Shown: in pieces, positions 1 to 7,543 of the stretch
Layout: each line of letters begins with the position of its first letter
Numbering within the stretch: position 1 is the first letter of the stretch
NCBI RefSeq assembly: GCF_004684345.1
Contig: NZ_CP038469.1
Location: forward strand, 2,170,001-2,234,000
Length of the DNA stretch: 64,000 bases
DNA from: Citrobacter tructae
GTDB lineage: Bacteria > Pseudomonadota > Gammaproteobacteria > Enterobacterales > Enterobacteriaceae
Direction: 5' to 3'
The notes under the pieces: model-generated
Databases searched by the model: none
Told to the model about the DNA's origin: nothing
The model's input: the letters and a program-made list of their open reading frames with translations, nothing else
Program-made: the position numbers and the translations under genes

Positions 1-1
1 T

Positions 2-700
2 AAAGTGTACTATCAGCCAATCATTTCCCTTCGTACCGGGAAAGTGGTGGGTGCCGAAGCGCTGGCCCGTTGGCCACAGCCCGATGGCAGCTTTCTCTCT
101 CCAGAGATTTTCGTCGCGCTGGCACAACAAACCGGACTAACGACGCCACTCACTCGCCTGATTATCGAAAGCGTTTTTGACGATCTGGGAAAATGGCTGC
201 ATCACCATCCAGAGCAGCATATCTCCGTCAATCTTGAAGCAGATAATCTGACGTCAGAAACGCTGCCGGGTCTGCTCAGCCGGAAGATCAATCATTGTCA
301 GATAAAACCGTCACAAATTGCCCTCGAACTCACAGAACGAGCCTTTGCCGATCCGAAAACCAGCGGTCCGTTCATCGCCAAATACCGCCAGGCAGGTCAT
401 TCTATTTATATTGATGATTTTGGCACCGGCTATTCCAGTCTCAGTTATTTGCAGGATCTGGATGTCGACATCCTGAAGATCGACAAATCGTTCGTCGATG
501 CGCTGGAATACAACAACGTGACGCCGCATATTATTGAGATAGCAAAAACGCTGAAGCTGGAAATGGTGGCGGAAGGTATCGAGACAAAAAATCAGGAAGA
601 ATGGCTACGGCAACATGGCGTGCAGTACGGTCAAGGCTGGTTATACAGCAAAGCATTACCGAAGGCGGAGTTTATTCTATGGGCGGAAACACGACTGTAA
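2..700 (+). CDS. pdeB: EAL-domain cyclic-di-GMP phosphodiesterase, 3' part (PdeB/YlaB)
   Basis: This is the C-terminal 232 codons of a gene cut by the left edge of the window; the frame is open to base 2, so no start can be given. The fragment is a nearly complete EAL domain, which hydrolyses cyclic di-GMP to pGpG. Visible motifs are EALAR near the beginning, NLEAD, DDFGTGYSS, KIDKSFV and EGIET, so the metal and substrate residues look intact. By family, the missing N-terminal part should hold the membrane-anchored CSS-type sensor region. Naming rests on the neighbour ybaA and the ffs/atl context, as in E. coli. It could be another EAL paralogue, but position argues for pdeB. Confidence 0.85.
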   Translation, partial: KVYYQPIISLRTGKVVGAEALARWPQPDGSFLSPEIFVALAQQTGLTTPLTRLIIESVFDDLGKWLHHHPEQHISVNLEADNLTSETLPGLLSRKINHCQIKPSQIALELTERAFADPKTSGPFIAKYRQAGHSIYIDDFGTGYSSLSYLQDLDVDILKIDKSFVDALEYNNVTPHIIEIAKTLKLEMVAEGIETKNQEEWLRQHGVQYGQGWLYSKALPKAEFILWAETRL

Positions 701-723
701 CGTGGCATCAGTGAATATTGAGA

Positions 724-748
724 TGGCTGGCGGCACGCCGCACAGCCA
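724..748. repeat. Hairpin between pdeB and ybaA
   Basis: TGGCTG-GCGGC pairs with GCCGC-(A)-CAGCCA, an 11-bp stem with one bulged A and a 2-base loop. It sits between the convergent pdeB and ybaA ends. No T-run follows on either strand, so a transcript-end stabiliser or weak bidirectional terminator is as far as the sequence goes. Confidence 0.4.
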
Positions 749-763
749 GTCACATCAGTCACA

Positions 764-1117
764 TCAGTCATCCATAATGGGCGAGAATCCACCGTAAATC
801 ATACGTTTTCCATCAAAGGGCATCGAGTCGCCGAATTCCTTCATTCGGGGATCGGACATCATCTTTTGATTCGCCGCATCACGGGCTTCTTTTGAGGGAT
901 ATTCAATCCAGCTGAATACCACTTCTTCATGATCCTGTGCTTTCACTGCCATGCGAAAATCGGTCAATTTACCGTCGGGGACATCATCTGCCCAACACTC
1001 CACCACGCGCAATGCACCGAATTCCTTGAAAAGCGGAGCAGCTTTTGCCGCCATCGCAATGTACGCCTCCTTGTTTTCAGCGGGAACGGCAACGACAAAA
1101 CCATCGACATACTTCAT
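764..1117 (-). CDS. ybaA: DUF1428 family protein YbaA
   Basis: A 117-residue cytosolic protein of the DUF1428 family, equal in length to E. coli YbaA. It begins MKYVDGFVVAVP and has the family's ferredoxin-like (dimeric alpha/beta barrel) character, with the conserved stretch around MPFDGKRMIYGGF near the end. The function is unknown. The start at 1117 is preceded by GGAGG at a good distance. It stands alone between the convergent pdeB and the yczE gene. No signal peptide or membrane segment is visible. Confidence 0.9.
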   Translation of the reverse strand: MKYVDGFVVAVPAENKEAYIAMAAKAAPLFKEFGALRVVECWADDVPDGKLTDFRMAVKAQDHEEVVFSWIEYPSKEARDAANQKMMSDPRMKEFGDSMPFDGKRMIYGGFSPIMDD

Positions 1118-1199
1118 GAGAAAAGCCTCCGAAGTTTACTGCACGGCAAGCCGATTCCGGCCGCGTCAGTCGAGATTAAGTTTAGTCGTCAGCTCGCGA

Positions 1200-1811
1200 T
1201 CATGCCGTAGGTTCATTCCGAACCCGAATGCGTGACTGCGGTTGATGCCGAAACCACGGCAGACAAAGTTGAATGAGCGGGCCAATAGCCAGCGCATACA
1301 GGACCGTGCCAACGCCTACGGTTCCCCCCAGTAGCCAGCCGATCAGCAACACTGACACTTCGATTGCCGTACGAATTCGCCTTACCGGCCAACCGGTACG
1401 CGCGTGAATGCCGGTCATCAGACCGTCGCGCGGACCGGCGCCAAAACCCGCACCGATATACAGGCTGGTCGCTAAGGCATTCAGTACCACTGCGGACACT
1501 AACAGCCCACTGCGCGCGAACAGGGACTCAAATCCCGGAATGACTACCAGCGCCACATCAGCCGCCAGCCCGATCATAATCACATTACTCAACGTGCCAA
1601 ACCCCGGGCGCTGGCGCAGCGGTATCCATGCCAACAGTACCAATACGCCTACGGCAATAATCACCACACCGATATTCATCGACAACAAATTTGCCACACC
1701 CAGATGAAAGACGTTCCAGGGGTCAGCCCCTAAATCCGCACGCACAAACATGGCAGTCGACACACCGTAAAGCGTCAGCCCGATAAACAATTGCAGTAAA
1801 CGACGCAGCAT
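1200..1811 (-). CDS. yczE: YczE/YitT-like integral membrane protein
   Basis: A 203-residue hydrophobic protein with about five to six membrane segments and a glycine-rich motif, GAGFGAGPRDGL, near residue 120. It ends in a short basic tail. This is the YczE family, small inner-membrane proteins of unknown transport function that are often encoded next to a MocR-type regulator. That arrangement is seen here: the gene is divergent from the MocR-type gene starting at 1901, with an 89-bp shared upstream region. A strong ribosome site (GGGGAGAGGTG) supports the start at 1811. E. coli K-12 has no equivalent at this place, so it is an accessory pair inserted between ybaA and ffs. Confidence 0.75.
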   Translation of the reverse strand: MLRRLLQLFIGLTLYGVSTAMFVRADLGADPWNVFHLGVANLLSMNIGVVIIAVGVLVLLAWIPLRQRPGFGTLSNVIMIGLAADVALVVIPGFESLFARSGLLVSAVVLNALATSLYIGAGFGAGPRDGLMTGIHARTGWPVRRIRTAIEVSVLLIGWLLGGTVGVGTVLYALAIGPLIQLCLPWFRHQPQSRIRVRNEPTA

Positions 1812-1864
1812 GTTTTTTCACCTCTCCCCACTCAGATTATTTTCATCTTCGCTGCAATTGGCAC

Positions 1865-1896
1865 TATGATTAATGTCCAGTTTTCAAAAAGTGGAC
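1865..1896 (+). promoter_or_regulatory. yczR promoter -10 with overlapping inverted repeat (candidate operator)
   Basis: TATGAT at 1865-1870 is a good -10, with a weak -35 (TTCATC, 1842-1847) 17 bp upstream. The expected start of transcription falls inside an imperfect 22-bp palindrome at 1875-1896, GTCCAGTTTTC/AAAAAGTGGAC, with 9 of 11 positions paired. A repressor bound there would block yczR, and possibly yczE. This is inference from layout only. Confidence 0.45.
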
Positions 1897-1900
1897 TGCT

Positions 1901-3328
1901 ATGTCATCTCGCCGTTACGGAAGTCAGTCTCTTCAGCGCCTGCTTGGGCACTGGCAGGAGATCCCCTCTCGCACCCCAATCTGGCGACAGTTGGCTGAGG
2001 CGCTACGTCTACTGATACTGGATGGTCGGCTGGCGCTGGATAGCCGACTGCCCGGCGAGCGCGAACTCGCGGCGGTACTGGAAGTCAGCCGCACGACTAT
2101 CGCCAGCGCAATGGCGCAACTGCGTGAAGAGGGGTATCTGGAAAGTCGCCATGGAAGCGGCTCGCGGGTGATCCTACCGGATCATATTCGACATGTGCCT
2201 ACGCGCACCGGCACCAGCACCGCGCTCGATCTGTCCACAGCCGCACTCAGCGCCGGTCCTGAAATTCACCAGGCTTACCAGCAGGCGCTGTTTGCCATGC
2301 CGCAGCATCTGCTAAATTCGGGGTATCTGCCTCAGGGTCTGCCCTCGTTGCGTGAATCTATTGCCCGCCATTATTGCGAACGCGGATTGCCTACGCAGCC
2401 CGACGAGGTAATGGTGGTGAATGGCGCAGTCAGCGGGCTGGCGCTGATCCTGAGATTACTTACCGGTCCTGGCGATCGCGTGGTAGTCGATCATCCCACT
2501 TACCCGCTCGCCATTGCGGCTATCCAGGGAGCCTCCTGCCGACCGGTGGGTGTGTCGCTGCCCGAGCAGGGCTGGGATACCGCAGGCCTTGTGGCGACCA
2601 TCGCGCAAACCGCCCCGCGCATGGCCTACCTGATGCCGGATTTTCACAATCCTACTGGACGCTGTATGGATGCCGCCACACGCCAGGTTGTGGCCGATAT
2701 AGCCGCCAGGACGCACACCACATTGGTGGTGGACGAAACCATGGTCAACCTGTGGTATGACGCCCCACCACCGCCGCCGCTCGCCGCCTTCAATCGCGAC
2801 GCCCCAATTATTTTGCTGGGATCTGCGGGGAAAAGTTTCTGGGGAGGATTACGTCTGGGATGGGTGCGGGCGCCGTCACGAACCATTGCCGCACTGGTAC
2901 AAACCCGCGATACCTTTGATTTAGGCTCACCAGTGCTGGAACAACTCGCTACTGGCTGGCTGCTGGAGAACGCCGTACATTTTCTCCCCGACAGAAGGCA
3001 ATTACTCACCGCCAGACGCGACCAGTGTCGCACCCTGATGACGTCTCATTTCCCGGAATGGCAATTTACCCAGCCGCAGGGCGGGTTATCTTTCTGGGTT
3101 GAATTGCCTGATACGCTGGCGACGCTGTTTGCTACCCGCGCCGAAAGCGCCGGTATTCAACTGGGCACAGGAACGCGCTTCGGATTAGCCGGTGCATTCG
3201 ATCGTTTCTTACGCATGCCCTTCGCGCTGCCGGATGACACAATGTGCTCCGCCTTCAGAACATTGCAGCCGATTTGGGACAACTTACGTTTACAGGCAAT
3301 CCACGGAAAAATACGCAAAATAATCTAG
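1901..3328 (+). CDS. yczR: MocR-family PLP-dependent transcriptional regulator (YczR-type)
   Basis: A 475-residue regulator of the GntR/MocR family. Residues about 20-90 form the winged helix-turn-helix (LPGERELAAVLEVSRTTI, then REEGYLESRHGSGSRV). The rest is a fold-type I aminotransferase-like domain with DEVMVVNGAVSGL, DHPTYPLA, MPDFHNPTGR, VVDETMV and SAGKSFWGGLRLGW; the lysine in GKSFWGG is the expected PLP Schiff-base residue. Such proteins sense PLP or a PLP-amine adduct and control a neighbouring gene. Divergence from yczE makes yczE the likely target. The C-terminus ends about 45 bp from the 3' end of ffs, which runs the other way. The ligand is unknown. Confidence 0.85.
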   Translation: MSSRRYGSQSLQRLLGHWQEIPSRTPIWRQLAEALRLLILDGRLALDSRLPGERELAAVLEVSRTTIASAMAQLREEGYLESRHGSGSRVILPDHIRHVPTRTGTSTALDLSTAALSAGPEIHQAYQQALFAMPQHLLNSGYLPQGLPSLRESIARHYCERGLPTQPDEVMVVNGAVSGLALILRLLTGPGDRVVVDHPTYPLAIAAIQGASCRPVGVSLPEQGWDTAGLVATIAQTAPRMAYLMPDFHNPTGRCMDAATRQVVADIAARTHTTLVVDETMVNLWYDAPPPPPLAAFNRDAPIILLGSAGKSFWGGLRLGWVRAPSRTIAALVQTRDTFDLGSPVLEQLATGWLLENAVHFLPDRRQLLTARRDQCRTLMTSHFPEWQFTQPQGGLSFWVELPDTLATLFATRAESAGIQLGTGTRFGLAGAFDRFLRMPFALPDDTMCSAFRTLQPIWDNLRLQAIHGKIRKII

Positions 3329-3373
3329 GCGACAAACAGGAGGGATCGTTATTGATTGCCGGACGGCAGAATT

Positions 3374-3487
3374 GGGTGGGGGCCCTGCCAGCTACATCCC
3401 GGCACACACGTCATCTGCCTTGGCTGCTTCCTTCCGGACCTGACCTGGTAAACAGAGTAGTGTTGCGGGAGAACCAACAGAGCCCCC
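3374..3487 (-). ncRNA. ffs: 4.5S RNA, signal recognition particle RNA
   Basis: The minus strand reads through the full 114-base 4.5S RNA, from GGGGGCTCTGTTGG to CAGGGCCCCCACCC. The conserved Ffh-binding hairpin (CAGGTCAGGTCCGGAAGGAAGCAGCC region) and the long rod formed by pairing of the two ends are both visible. It is the RNA of the bacterial signal recognition particle and pairs with Ffh to target inner-membrane proteins. Flanking by atl matches E. coli. Ends are assigned by recall of the E. coli RNA. Confidence 0.97.
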
Positions 3488-3519
3488 ATTGAGAGCGTTG
3501 TTAACCAACGCGCAGGCGC

Positions 3520-3548
3520 ATTATCACTGCTGCACCCTGTAATTGCAA
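3520..3548 (-). promoter_or_regulatory. ffs promoter
   Basis: On the minus strand, TTGCAA (3543-3548), a 17-bp spacer and GATAAT (3520-3525) form a near-consensus sigma-70 promoter. Transcription would start near 3513, giving a 5' leader of about 25 bases, which agrees with the known RNase P-processed 4.5S precursor. Confidence 0.75.
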
Positions 3549-3641
3549 CCCATCCAGCACTAGATGCTGTTTTCTTGTGCAATGCTGCTTCACTCACTCG
3601 GCTTTCCAGATTATGCTGGAGGATTAGTGCAGGAATAAACG

Positions 3642-3953
3642 ATGGATATACAAGACTCTTTTCCCCAACGTGTCTGGCAAATCGTCGCCGCAATCCCCGA
3701 AGGATTCGTGACCACCTATGGTGAAGTTGCCAGGCTTGCCGGATCGCCACGTGCAGCACGTCAGGTCGGCGGCGTGCTCAAACGACTTCCCGAAGGCAGC
3801 ACCCTGCCCTGGTATCGCGTCGTCAATCGTCATGGCGCTATATCGCTAACCGGGCCGGATTTACAGCGCCAGCGTCAGGCATTACTGGCTGAAGGTGTCG
3901 TGGTTTCTGGGAGTGGGCAAATCGATTTACAGCGTTATCGCTGGGTGTATTAA
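3642..3953 (+). CDS. atl: Alkyltransferase-like protein Atl (YbaZ)
   Basis: A 103-residue homologue of the C-terminal domain of O6-alkylguanine-DNA alkyltransferase. The usual active-site PCHRV is replaced by PWYRV (residues about 70-74), the hallmark of Atl proteins. These bind O6-alkylguanine, flip and bend the DNA, and hand the lesion to nucleotide excision repair instead of removing the alkyl group. The helix-turn-helix segment with the arginine finger (SPRAARQVGGVLKR) is present. The ATG at 3642 has AGGAA upstream. It sits between ffs and ybaY as in E. coli. Confidence 0.93.
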   Translation: MDIQDSFPQRVWQIVAAIPEGFVTTYGEVARLAGSPRAARQVGGVLKRLPEGSTLPWYRVVNRHGAISLTGPDLQRQRQALLAEGVVVSGSGQIDLQRYRWVY

Positions 3954-3975
3954 CCCTCCCCTTGCGGAGAGGGTT
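3952..3975. terminator. Hairpin between convergent atl and ybaY
   Basis: AACCCTCCCC, loop TTGC, GGAGAGGGTT form a stem with one mismatch directly after the atl stop. Neither side has a strong T-run. Its position between convergent genes suggests a shared transcript end. Confidence 0.5.
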
Positions 3976-3984
3976 ATAACAACC

Positions 3985-4554
3985 TTAGTACTGCGTAGGT
4001 GCTGGAACAGCAGAAGACGGATTCACCTGCGTGGGTGACGTTGACGGCACCGTAGTTGTCGCGCCACCGCTGGCCTGAACCGGAACTTCCGTGTGCTGGA
4101 CAGGGACCAGTGTCAGATCGGCCTTGGTGCCGCCCTGATTGATGACCGGCTGAACGGTATCCGTAATAAACACCAGTTTGTCATTCACCATGATCGCCGC
4201 GCTCAACAAAATGCGGGCATTCGGTTGAATATCCGCTGGGTTAAACGGTAACACGAAGCTGAATGGTGCCTGCTTACCTTCAGTACGGACCGCTTTTTGC
4301 GACAGGACTTTTGACGGTGCATCGGCCAGCGAAGCATCCGACAGCGTGACGGTCAGCACAGCATCCGGTGGCAAGGCAACTTTCTGGCGGATCCATACTG
4401 TACCAGAAACATTCGGCTGTTGAATTTTTGACTGTGTGTCAGCAATTGACGTAGTAGGGCTTGGCGCAGGTGTCTGAATATCTGCACTTTTATCAGCACA
4501 GGCCGCCAGAGCGACCGCAACTGCTAAACCACTTACCATGTGCACGAGTTTCAT
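3985..4554 (-). CDS. ybaY: YbaY family lipoprotein
   Basis: A 189-residue secreted lipoprotein. The first 19 residues form a signal peptide ending AVALAAC, so Cys19 is the likely lipidated residue. The middle (about 50-150) is the YbaY domain, rich in beta strands and including SGTVWIRQKVALPPDAVLTV. The last 40 residues are a low-complexity Thr/Ser/Pro tail. The function is unknown; the family is annotated only as glycoprotein/polysaccharide metabolism. The in-frame region extends to 4644, but the start at 4554 is chosen because it begins the signal peptide and has GGAGA upstream. Confidence 0.9.
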   Translation of the reverse strand: MKLVHMVSGLAVAVALAACADKSADIQTPAPSPTTSIADTQSKIQQPNVSGTVWIRQKVALPPDAVLTVTLSDASLADAPSKVLSQKAVRTEGKQAPFSFVLPFNPADIQPNARILLSAAIMVNDKLVFITDTVQPVINQGGTKADLTLVPVQHTEVPVQASGGATTTVPSTSPTQVNPSSAVPAPTQY

Positions 4555-4766
4555 TAAATTCTCCTTCTCATCTATGCACCAGCGAGAATTTTCCTCGCCA
4601 GAAGAGTGGTTAACAAAAACATAACGTGAATAAGTGTGGCACAAATCACCTATTTTTACCTGTAATCGACCGATTATTCAGACAATTGCACCCATCGGAC
4701 CACTTTCAAATTTGCGTTATACTCTGCCTACCTCGCTGCGACATCGATATAACCTGGAGAGCACGT

Positions 4767-5627
4767 ATGAGTCTGGCACTGAAAAATTTGCTGACATTGT
4801 TGAATTTGGAAAAAATTGAAGAAGGGCTCTTTCGCGGCCAAAGTGAAGACTTAGGGTTACGTCAGGTTTTTGGGGGACAGGTCGTCGGTCAGGCACTGTA
4901 TGCCGCTAAAGAAACCGTGCCAGAAGAACGCCTGGTACACTCATTTCACAGTTACTTTTTACGCCCCGGGGATAGCCAAAAACCGATAATCTACGATGTC
5001 GAAGTTCTGCGCGATGGTAACAGTTTCAGCGCTCGACGTATTGCCGCTATCCAAAATGGAAAACCCATTTTCTACATGACTGCCTCTTTTCAGGCACCGG
5101 AAGAAGGCTTTGAACATCAGAAAACCATGCCGCAAGCGCCAGGACCTGAATCGCTGAAGTCCGAAACGGAAATAGCTCGCTCGGTAGCGCATCTGCTGCC
5201 ACCGCTATTGAAAGAGAAATTTATCAATGACCGCCCACTGGAAGTGCGTCCGGTGGAATTTCATAACCCGTTAAAAGGCCACGTCGCGGCCCCAACTCGC
5301 CAAGTATGGATCCGCGCCAACGGTATGCTGGAGGACGATCTGCGTGTGCATCAGTATCTGCTGGGCTACGCCTCTGACCTGAACTTCCTGCCCGTGGCGT
5401 TACAGCCTTACGGTATTGGTTTCCTTGAGAAAGGGATTCAGATAGCCACTATTGACCATTCAATGTGGTTCCACCGTCCTTTCAATATCAATGAGTGGTT
5501 GCTATATAACGTGGAAAGCACCTCCGCCTCCGGTGCCCGGGGCTTTGTGCGCGGGGAGTTTTATACTCAGGACGGCGTGCTGGTCGCTTCTACTGTGCAG
5601 GAAGGGGTAATGCGTAATCGCAATTGA
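4767..5627 (+). CDS. tesB: Acyl-CoA thioesterase II
   Basis: A 286-residue double-hotdog thioesterase, the same length as E. coli TesB. It hydrolyses medium- and long-chain acyl-CoA to free fatty acid and CoA in the cytosol. Repeats of the hotdog fold can be traced, with FGGQVVGQAL and HSFHSYFLRPGD in the first half and the catalytic-type aspartate region LLGYASDLNFLP in the second. The start at 4767 has GGAGA nine bases upstream; the longer reading from 4626 adds residues not seen in the family. Confidence 0.96.
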   Translation: MSLALKNLLTLLNLEKIEEGLFRGQSEDLGLRQVFGGQVVGQALYAAKETVPEERLVHSFHSYFLRPGDSQKPIIYDVEVLRDGNSFSARRIAAIQNGKPIFYMTASFQAPEEGFEHQKTMPQAPGPESLKSETEIARSVAHLLPPLLKEKFINDRPLEVRPVEFHNPLKGHVAAPTRQVWIRANGMLEDDLRVHQYLLGYASDLNFLPVALQPYGIGFLEKGIQIATIDHSMWFHRPFNINEWLLYNVESTSASGARGFVRGEFYTQDGVLVASTVQEGVMRNRN

Positions 5628-5635
5628 TTGACAAT

Positions 5636-5676
5636 GTAGGCCGGATACGCGTCAGCTAACTGCGTCATCCGGCCTG
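5636..5676. repeat. REP element between tesB and amtB
   Basis: GTAGGCCGGATA and TCATCCGGCCT bracket a short loop, the typical repetitive extragenic palindrome of enteric bacteria. It lies between convergent genes and probably protects or ends both transcripts. Confidence 0.75.
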
Positions 5677-5684
5677 GTGAGGCA

Positions 5685-6971
5685 TTAAGCGTTATAGGCG
5701 TTTTCACCGTGGCTGTTCACATCCAGCCCTTCACGCTCCTGCTCTTCCGGTACGCGCAGCCCCACGGTCATATCTGCCAGCTTATAACCGATGAACGCCA
5801 CCACGCCGGACCAGACGATGGTAATCGCCACACTTTCCAGTTGAACCAGTAGCTGATGCCCCATTGTAACGCCTTCAGCAAAGCCCACGCCTCCCAGAGA
5901 ACTGGCGGCGAACACCCCGGTCAGGATACAACCGACAATGCCGCAAACGCCGTGCACTCCGAACACATCGCACGGATCATCAACGCGCAGAAAACGTTTC
6001 AGCATCGTCACGCCCCATAGCCCCGCCAGACCGGCAATTGCGCCGATGATCAACGCGCCGCCGACACCGATGTAACCACAAGCAGGCGTCACGCCAACCA
6101 AGCCCGCGATGGCACCAGAACACGCGCCCAGTAACGATGGTTTGCCACGCAGCGCCCACTCACCGAAGATCCAGCCGAGGATGGCAGCCGCGGTCGCTAT
6201 CACGGTATTCACAAAGGCGAGTGCCGCGATTTCGTTAGCCGTGCCCGCAGAACCAGCGTTAAAACCAAACCAACCGATGTAGAGAACGGCAGTACCGGTA
6301 AAAACCATCGGCAGGTTATGCGGTTTAAAGGCTTCTTTGCCAAAACCGACGCGTTTGCCAATCAGATAAGCGCCAACCAGCCCAGCGATCGCCGCGTTAA
6401 TATGCACCACCGTCCCGCCCGCAAAATCCAGCGCGCCATGGGAAGCCAGCAGACCACCGCCCCAGACCATATGCGCAATCGGAATGTAAGACAGCGTCAG
6501 CCACACCACCACAAAAATGAGCACCGCAGAAAAGCGAATACGTTCAGCCAGCGCACCAACGATAAGCCCAACGGTGATGCAGGCAAACGAGCCCTGGAAC
6601 GCAACGTGAATGTACTGGTAGAAACTCCCCGTTACCGCCGTCAGCGCAATGTTTTTCAGCATCACCCAGTTGAAGTTGCCGAAGAAGCTATTCCCCTCGC
6701 CAAAGGCCAGCGAGTAGCCGTAAACCACCCATAAAATGCAGACCAGGGCGAACGTCACCGTGACCTGCGTCAGCATCGACAGGACGTTCTTGCCGCGAAT
6801 CAAACCGCCGTAGAACAACGCAATGCCTGGAATGGTCATAAACAGCACCAGCGCGGTGCATATCATCATAAAGGCGTTATCGGCTTTGTCCGCGACGGCC
6901 GGCGCTGCCATCGCCAGTCCCGGCAGCAGCGCCAGTGAAGCGATACCCGTTTTCATCGTTGCTATCTTCAT
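5685..6971 (-). CDS. amtB: Ammonium channel AmtB
   Basis: A 428-residue inner-membrane channel of the Amt/Rh family that passes NH4+/NH3 when nitrogen is scarce. It has a cleavable signal sequence (residues 1-22, ending GLAMA) and eleven membrane segments. Signature stretches are FYGGLIRGKN, HVAFQGSFACITVG, DFAGGTVVHINAAIAGL and DVFGVHGVCGIVG, which contain the pore histidines. It closes with the cytosolic tail that GlnK binds. It follows glnK by 31 bp on the same strand, the conserved glnK-amtB pair, and should be driven by the sigma-54 promoter at 7395-7410. Confidence 0.98.
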   Translation of the reverse strand: MKIATMKTGIASLALLPGLAMAAPAVADKADNAFMMICTALVLFMTIPGIALFYGGLIRGKNVLSMLTQVTVTFALVCILWVVYGYSLAFGEGNSFFGNFNWVMLKNIALTAVTGSFYQYIHVAFQGSFACITVGLIVGALAERIRFSAVLIFVVVWLTLSYIPIAHMVWGGGLLASHGALDFAGGTVVHINAAIAGLVGAYLIGKRVGFGKEAFKPHNLPMVFTGTAVLYIGWFGFNAGSAGTANEIAALAFVNTVIATAAAILGWIFGEWALRGKPSLLGACSGAIAGLVGVTPACGYIGVGGALIIGAIAGLAGLWGVTMLKRFLRVDDPCDVFGVHGVCGIVGCILTGVFAASSLGGVGFAEGVTMGHQLLVQLESVAITIVWSGVVAFIGYKLADMTVGLRVPEEQEREGLDVNSHGENAYNA

Positions 6972-7002
6972 TTTTTGGTTTCCTATCACTGTGTGCCAGA
7001 AA

Positions 7003-7341
7003 TTACAGTGCGGCTTCGTCGGCTTCACCGGTACGAATGCGAATCACACGTTGCAGCTCGGCGACGAAAATTTTGCCGTCGCCAATTTTTCCGGTGTAGG
7101 CCGACTTGCTGATGACATCGATCACTTCATCAAGCTGATCGTCGGCAATCGCCACATCAATCTTCACCTTCGGTAAGAAATTGACGCTATATTCGGCCCC
7201 CCGGTACAGCTCGGCATGGCCTTTCTGTCGTCCAAAGCCCTTCACTTCGGTGACGGTCAGCCCCTGAATACCAATAGACGACAGTGCTTCGCGGACGTCT
7301 TCCAGTTTGAACGGTTTGATTACCACGGTAACCAGCTTCAT
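7003..7341 (-). CDS. glnK: Nitrogen regulatory PII protein GlnK
   Basis: A 112-residue PII protein. Tyr51 sits in the T-loop context GAEYSVNF and is the uridylylation site. The B-loop region around KIGDGKIFV, which takes part in ATP/2-oxoglutarate binding, is present. As a trimer, unmodified GlnK plugs AmtB when ammonium returns. It is the first gene of the glnK-amtB operon. A GGAG ribosome site precedes the ATG at 7341. Confidence 0.98.
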   Translation of the reverse strand: MKLVTVVIKPFKLEDVREALSSIGIQGLTVTEVKGFGRQKGHAELYRGAEYSVNFLPKVKIDVAIADDQLDEVIDVISKSAYTGKIGDGKIFVAELQRVIRIRTGEADEAAL

Positions 7342-7394
7342 AGATCCCCTCCAGTCAGAATTCAGTAGTGGCTACAGATACACAGGAGGAATAT

Positions 7395-7410
7395 TGCAAG
7401 GGGTGTGCCA
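7395..7410 (-). promoter_or_regulatory. Sigma-54 promoter of glnK-amtB
   Basis: The minus strand reads TGGCACACCCCTTGCA, a full match to the sigma-54 pattern TGGCAC-N5-TTGCA. It lies about 55 bp upstream of the glnK start. Transcription should need an enhancer-bound activator, by family knowledge NtrC, under nitrogen limitation. Confidence 0.93.
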
Positions 7411-7459
7411 GGAATGAAAAATGCGGAATGATTCAGGCTTGCAGGGTACTGCCGGGAGA

Positions 7460-7498
7460 GAAAAAGAAAAAACGCACTATGACGGTGCATAGTGCGTT
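7460..7498 (-). terminator. mdlB terminator containing an NtrC-like box
   Basis: A perfect 11-bp stem, AACGCACTATG/CATAGTGCGTT (7471-7481 and 7488-7498), is followed on the minus strand by a T-rich tract, so it is a good intrinsic terminator for decR-mdlA-mdlB. The same DNA at 7474-7488 (GCACTATGACGGTGC) resembles the NtrC enhancer site GCACTA-N5-TGGTGC. It sits 65-95 bp upstream of the glnK sigma-54 promoter, a normal enhancer distance. Confidence 0.75.
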
Positions 7499-7543
7499 AC
7501 ATTTTTGCACCAGATTGTTGATTGTCGTGTCAGAGCAGCGCCA

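Noticed and set aside
747..772. Short tandem AGTCACATC repeats at the 3' end of ybaA.
   Set aside because: Only two full copies plus a partial one; too short to be a CRISPR or a functional array.
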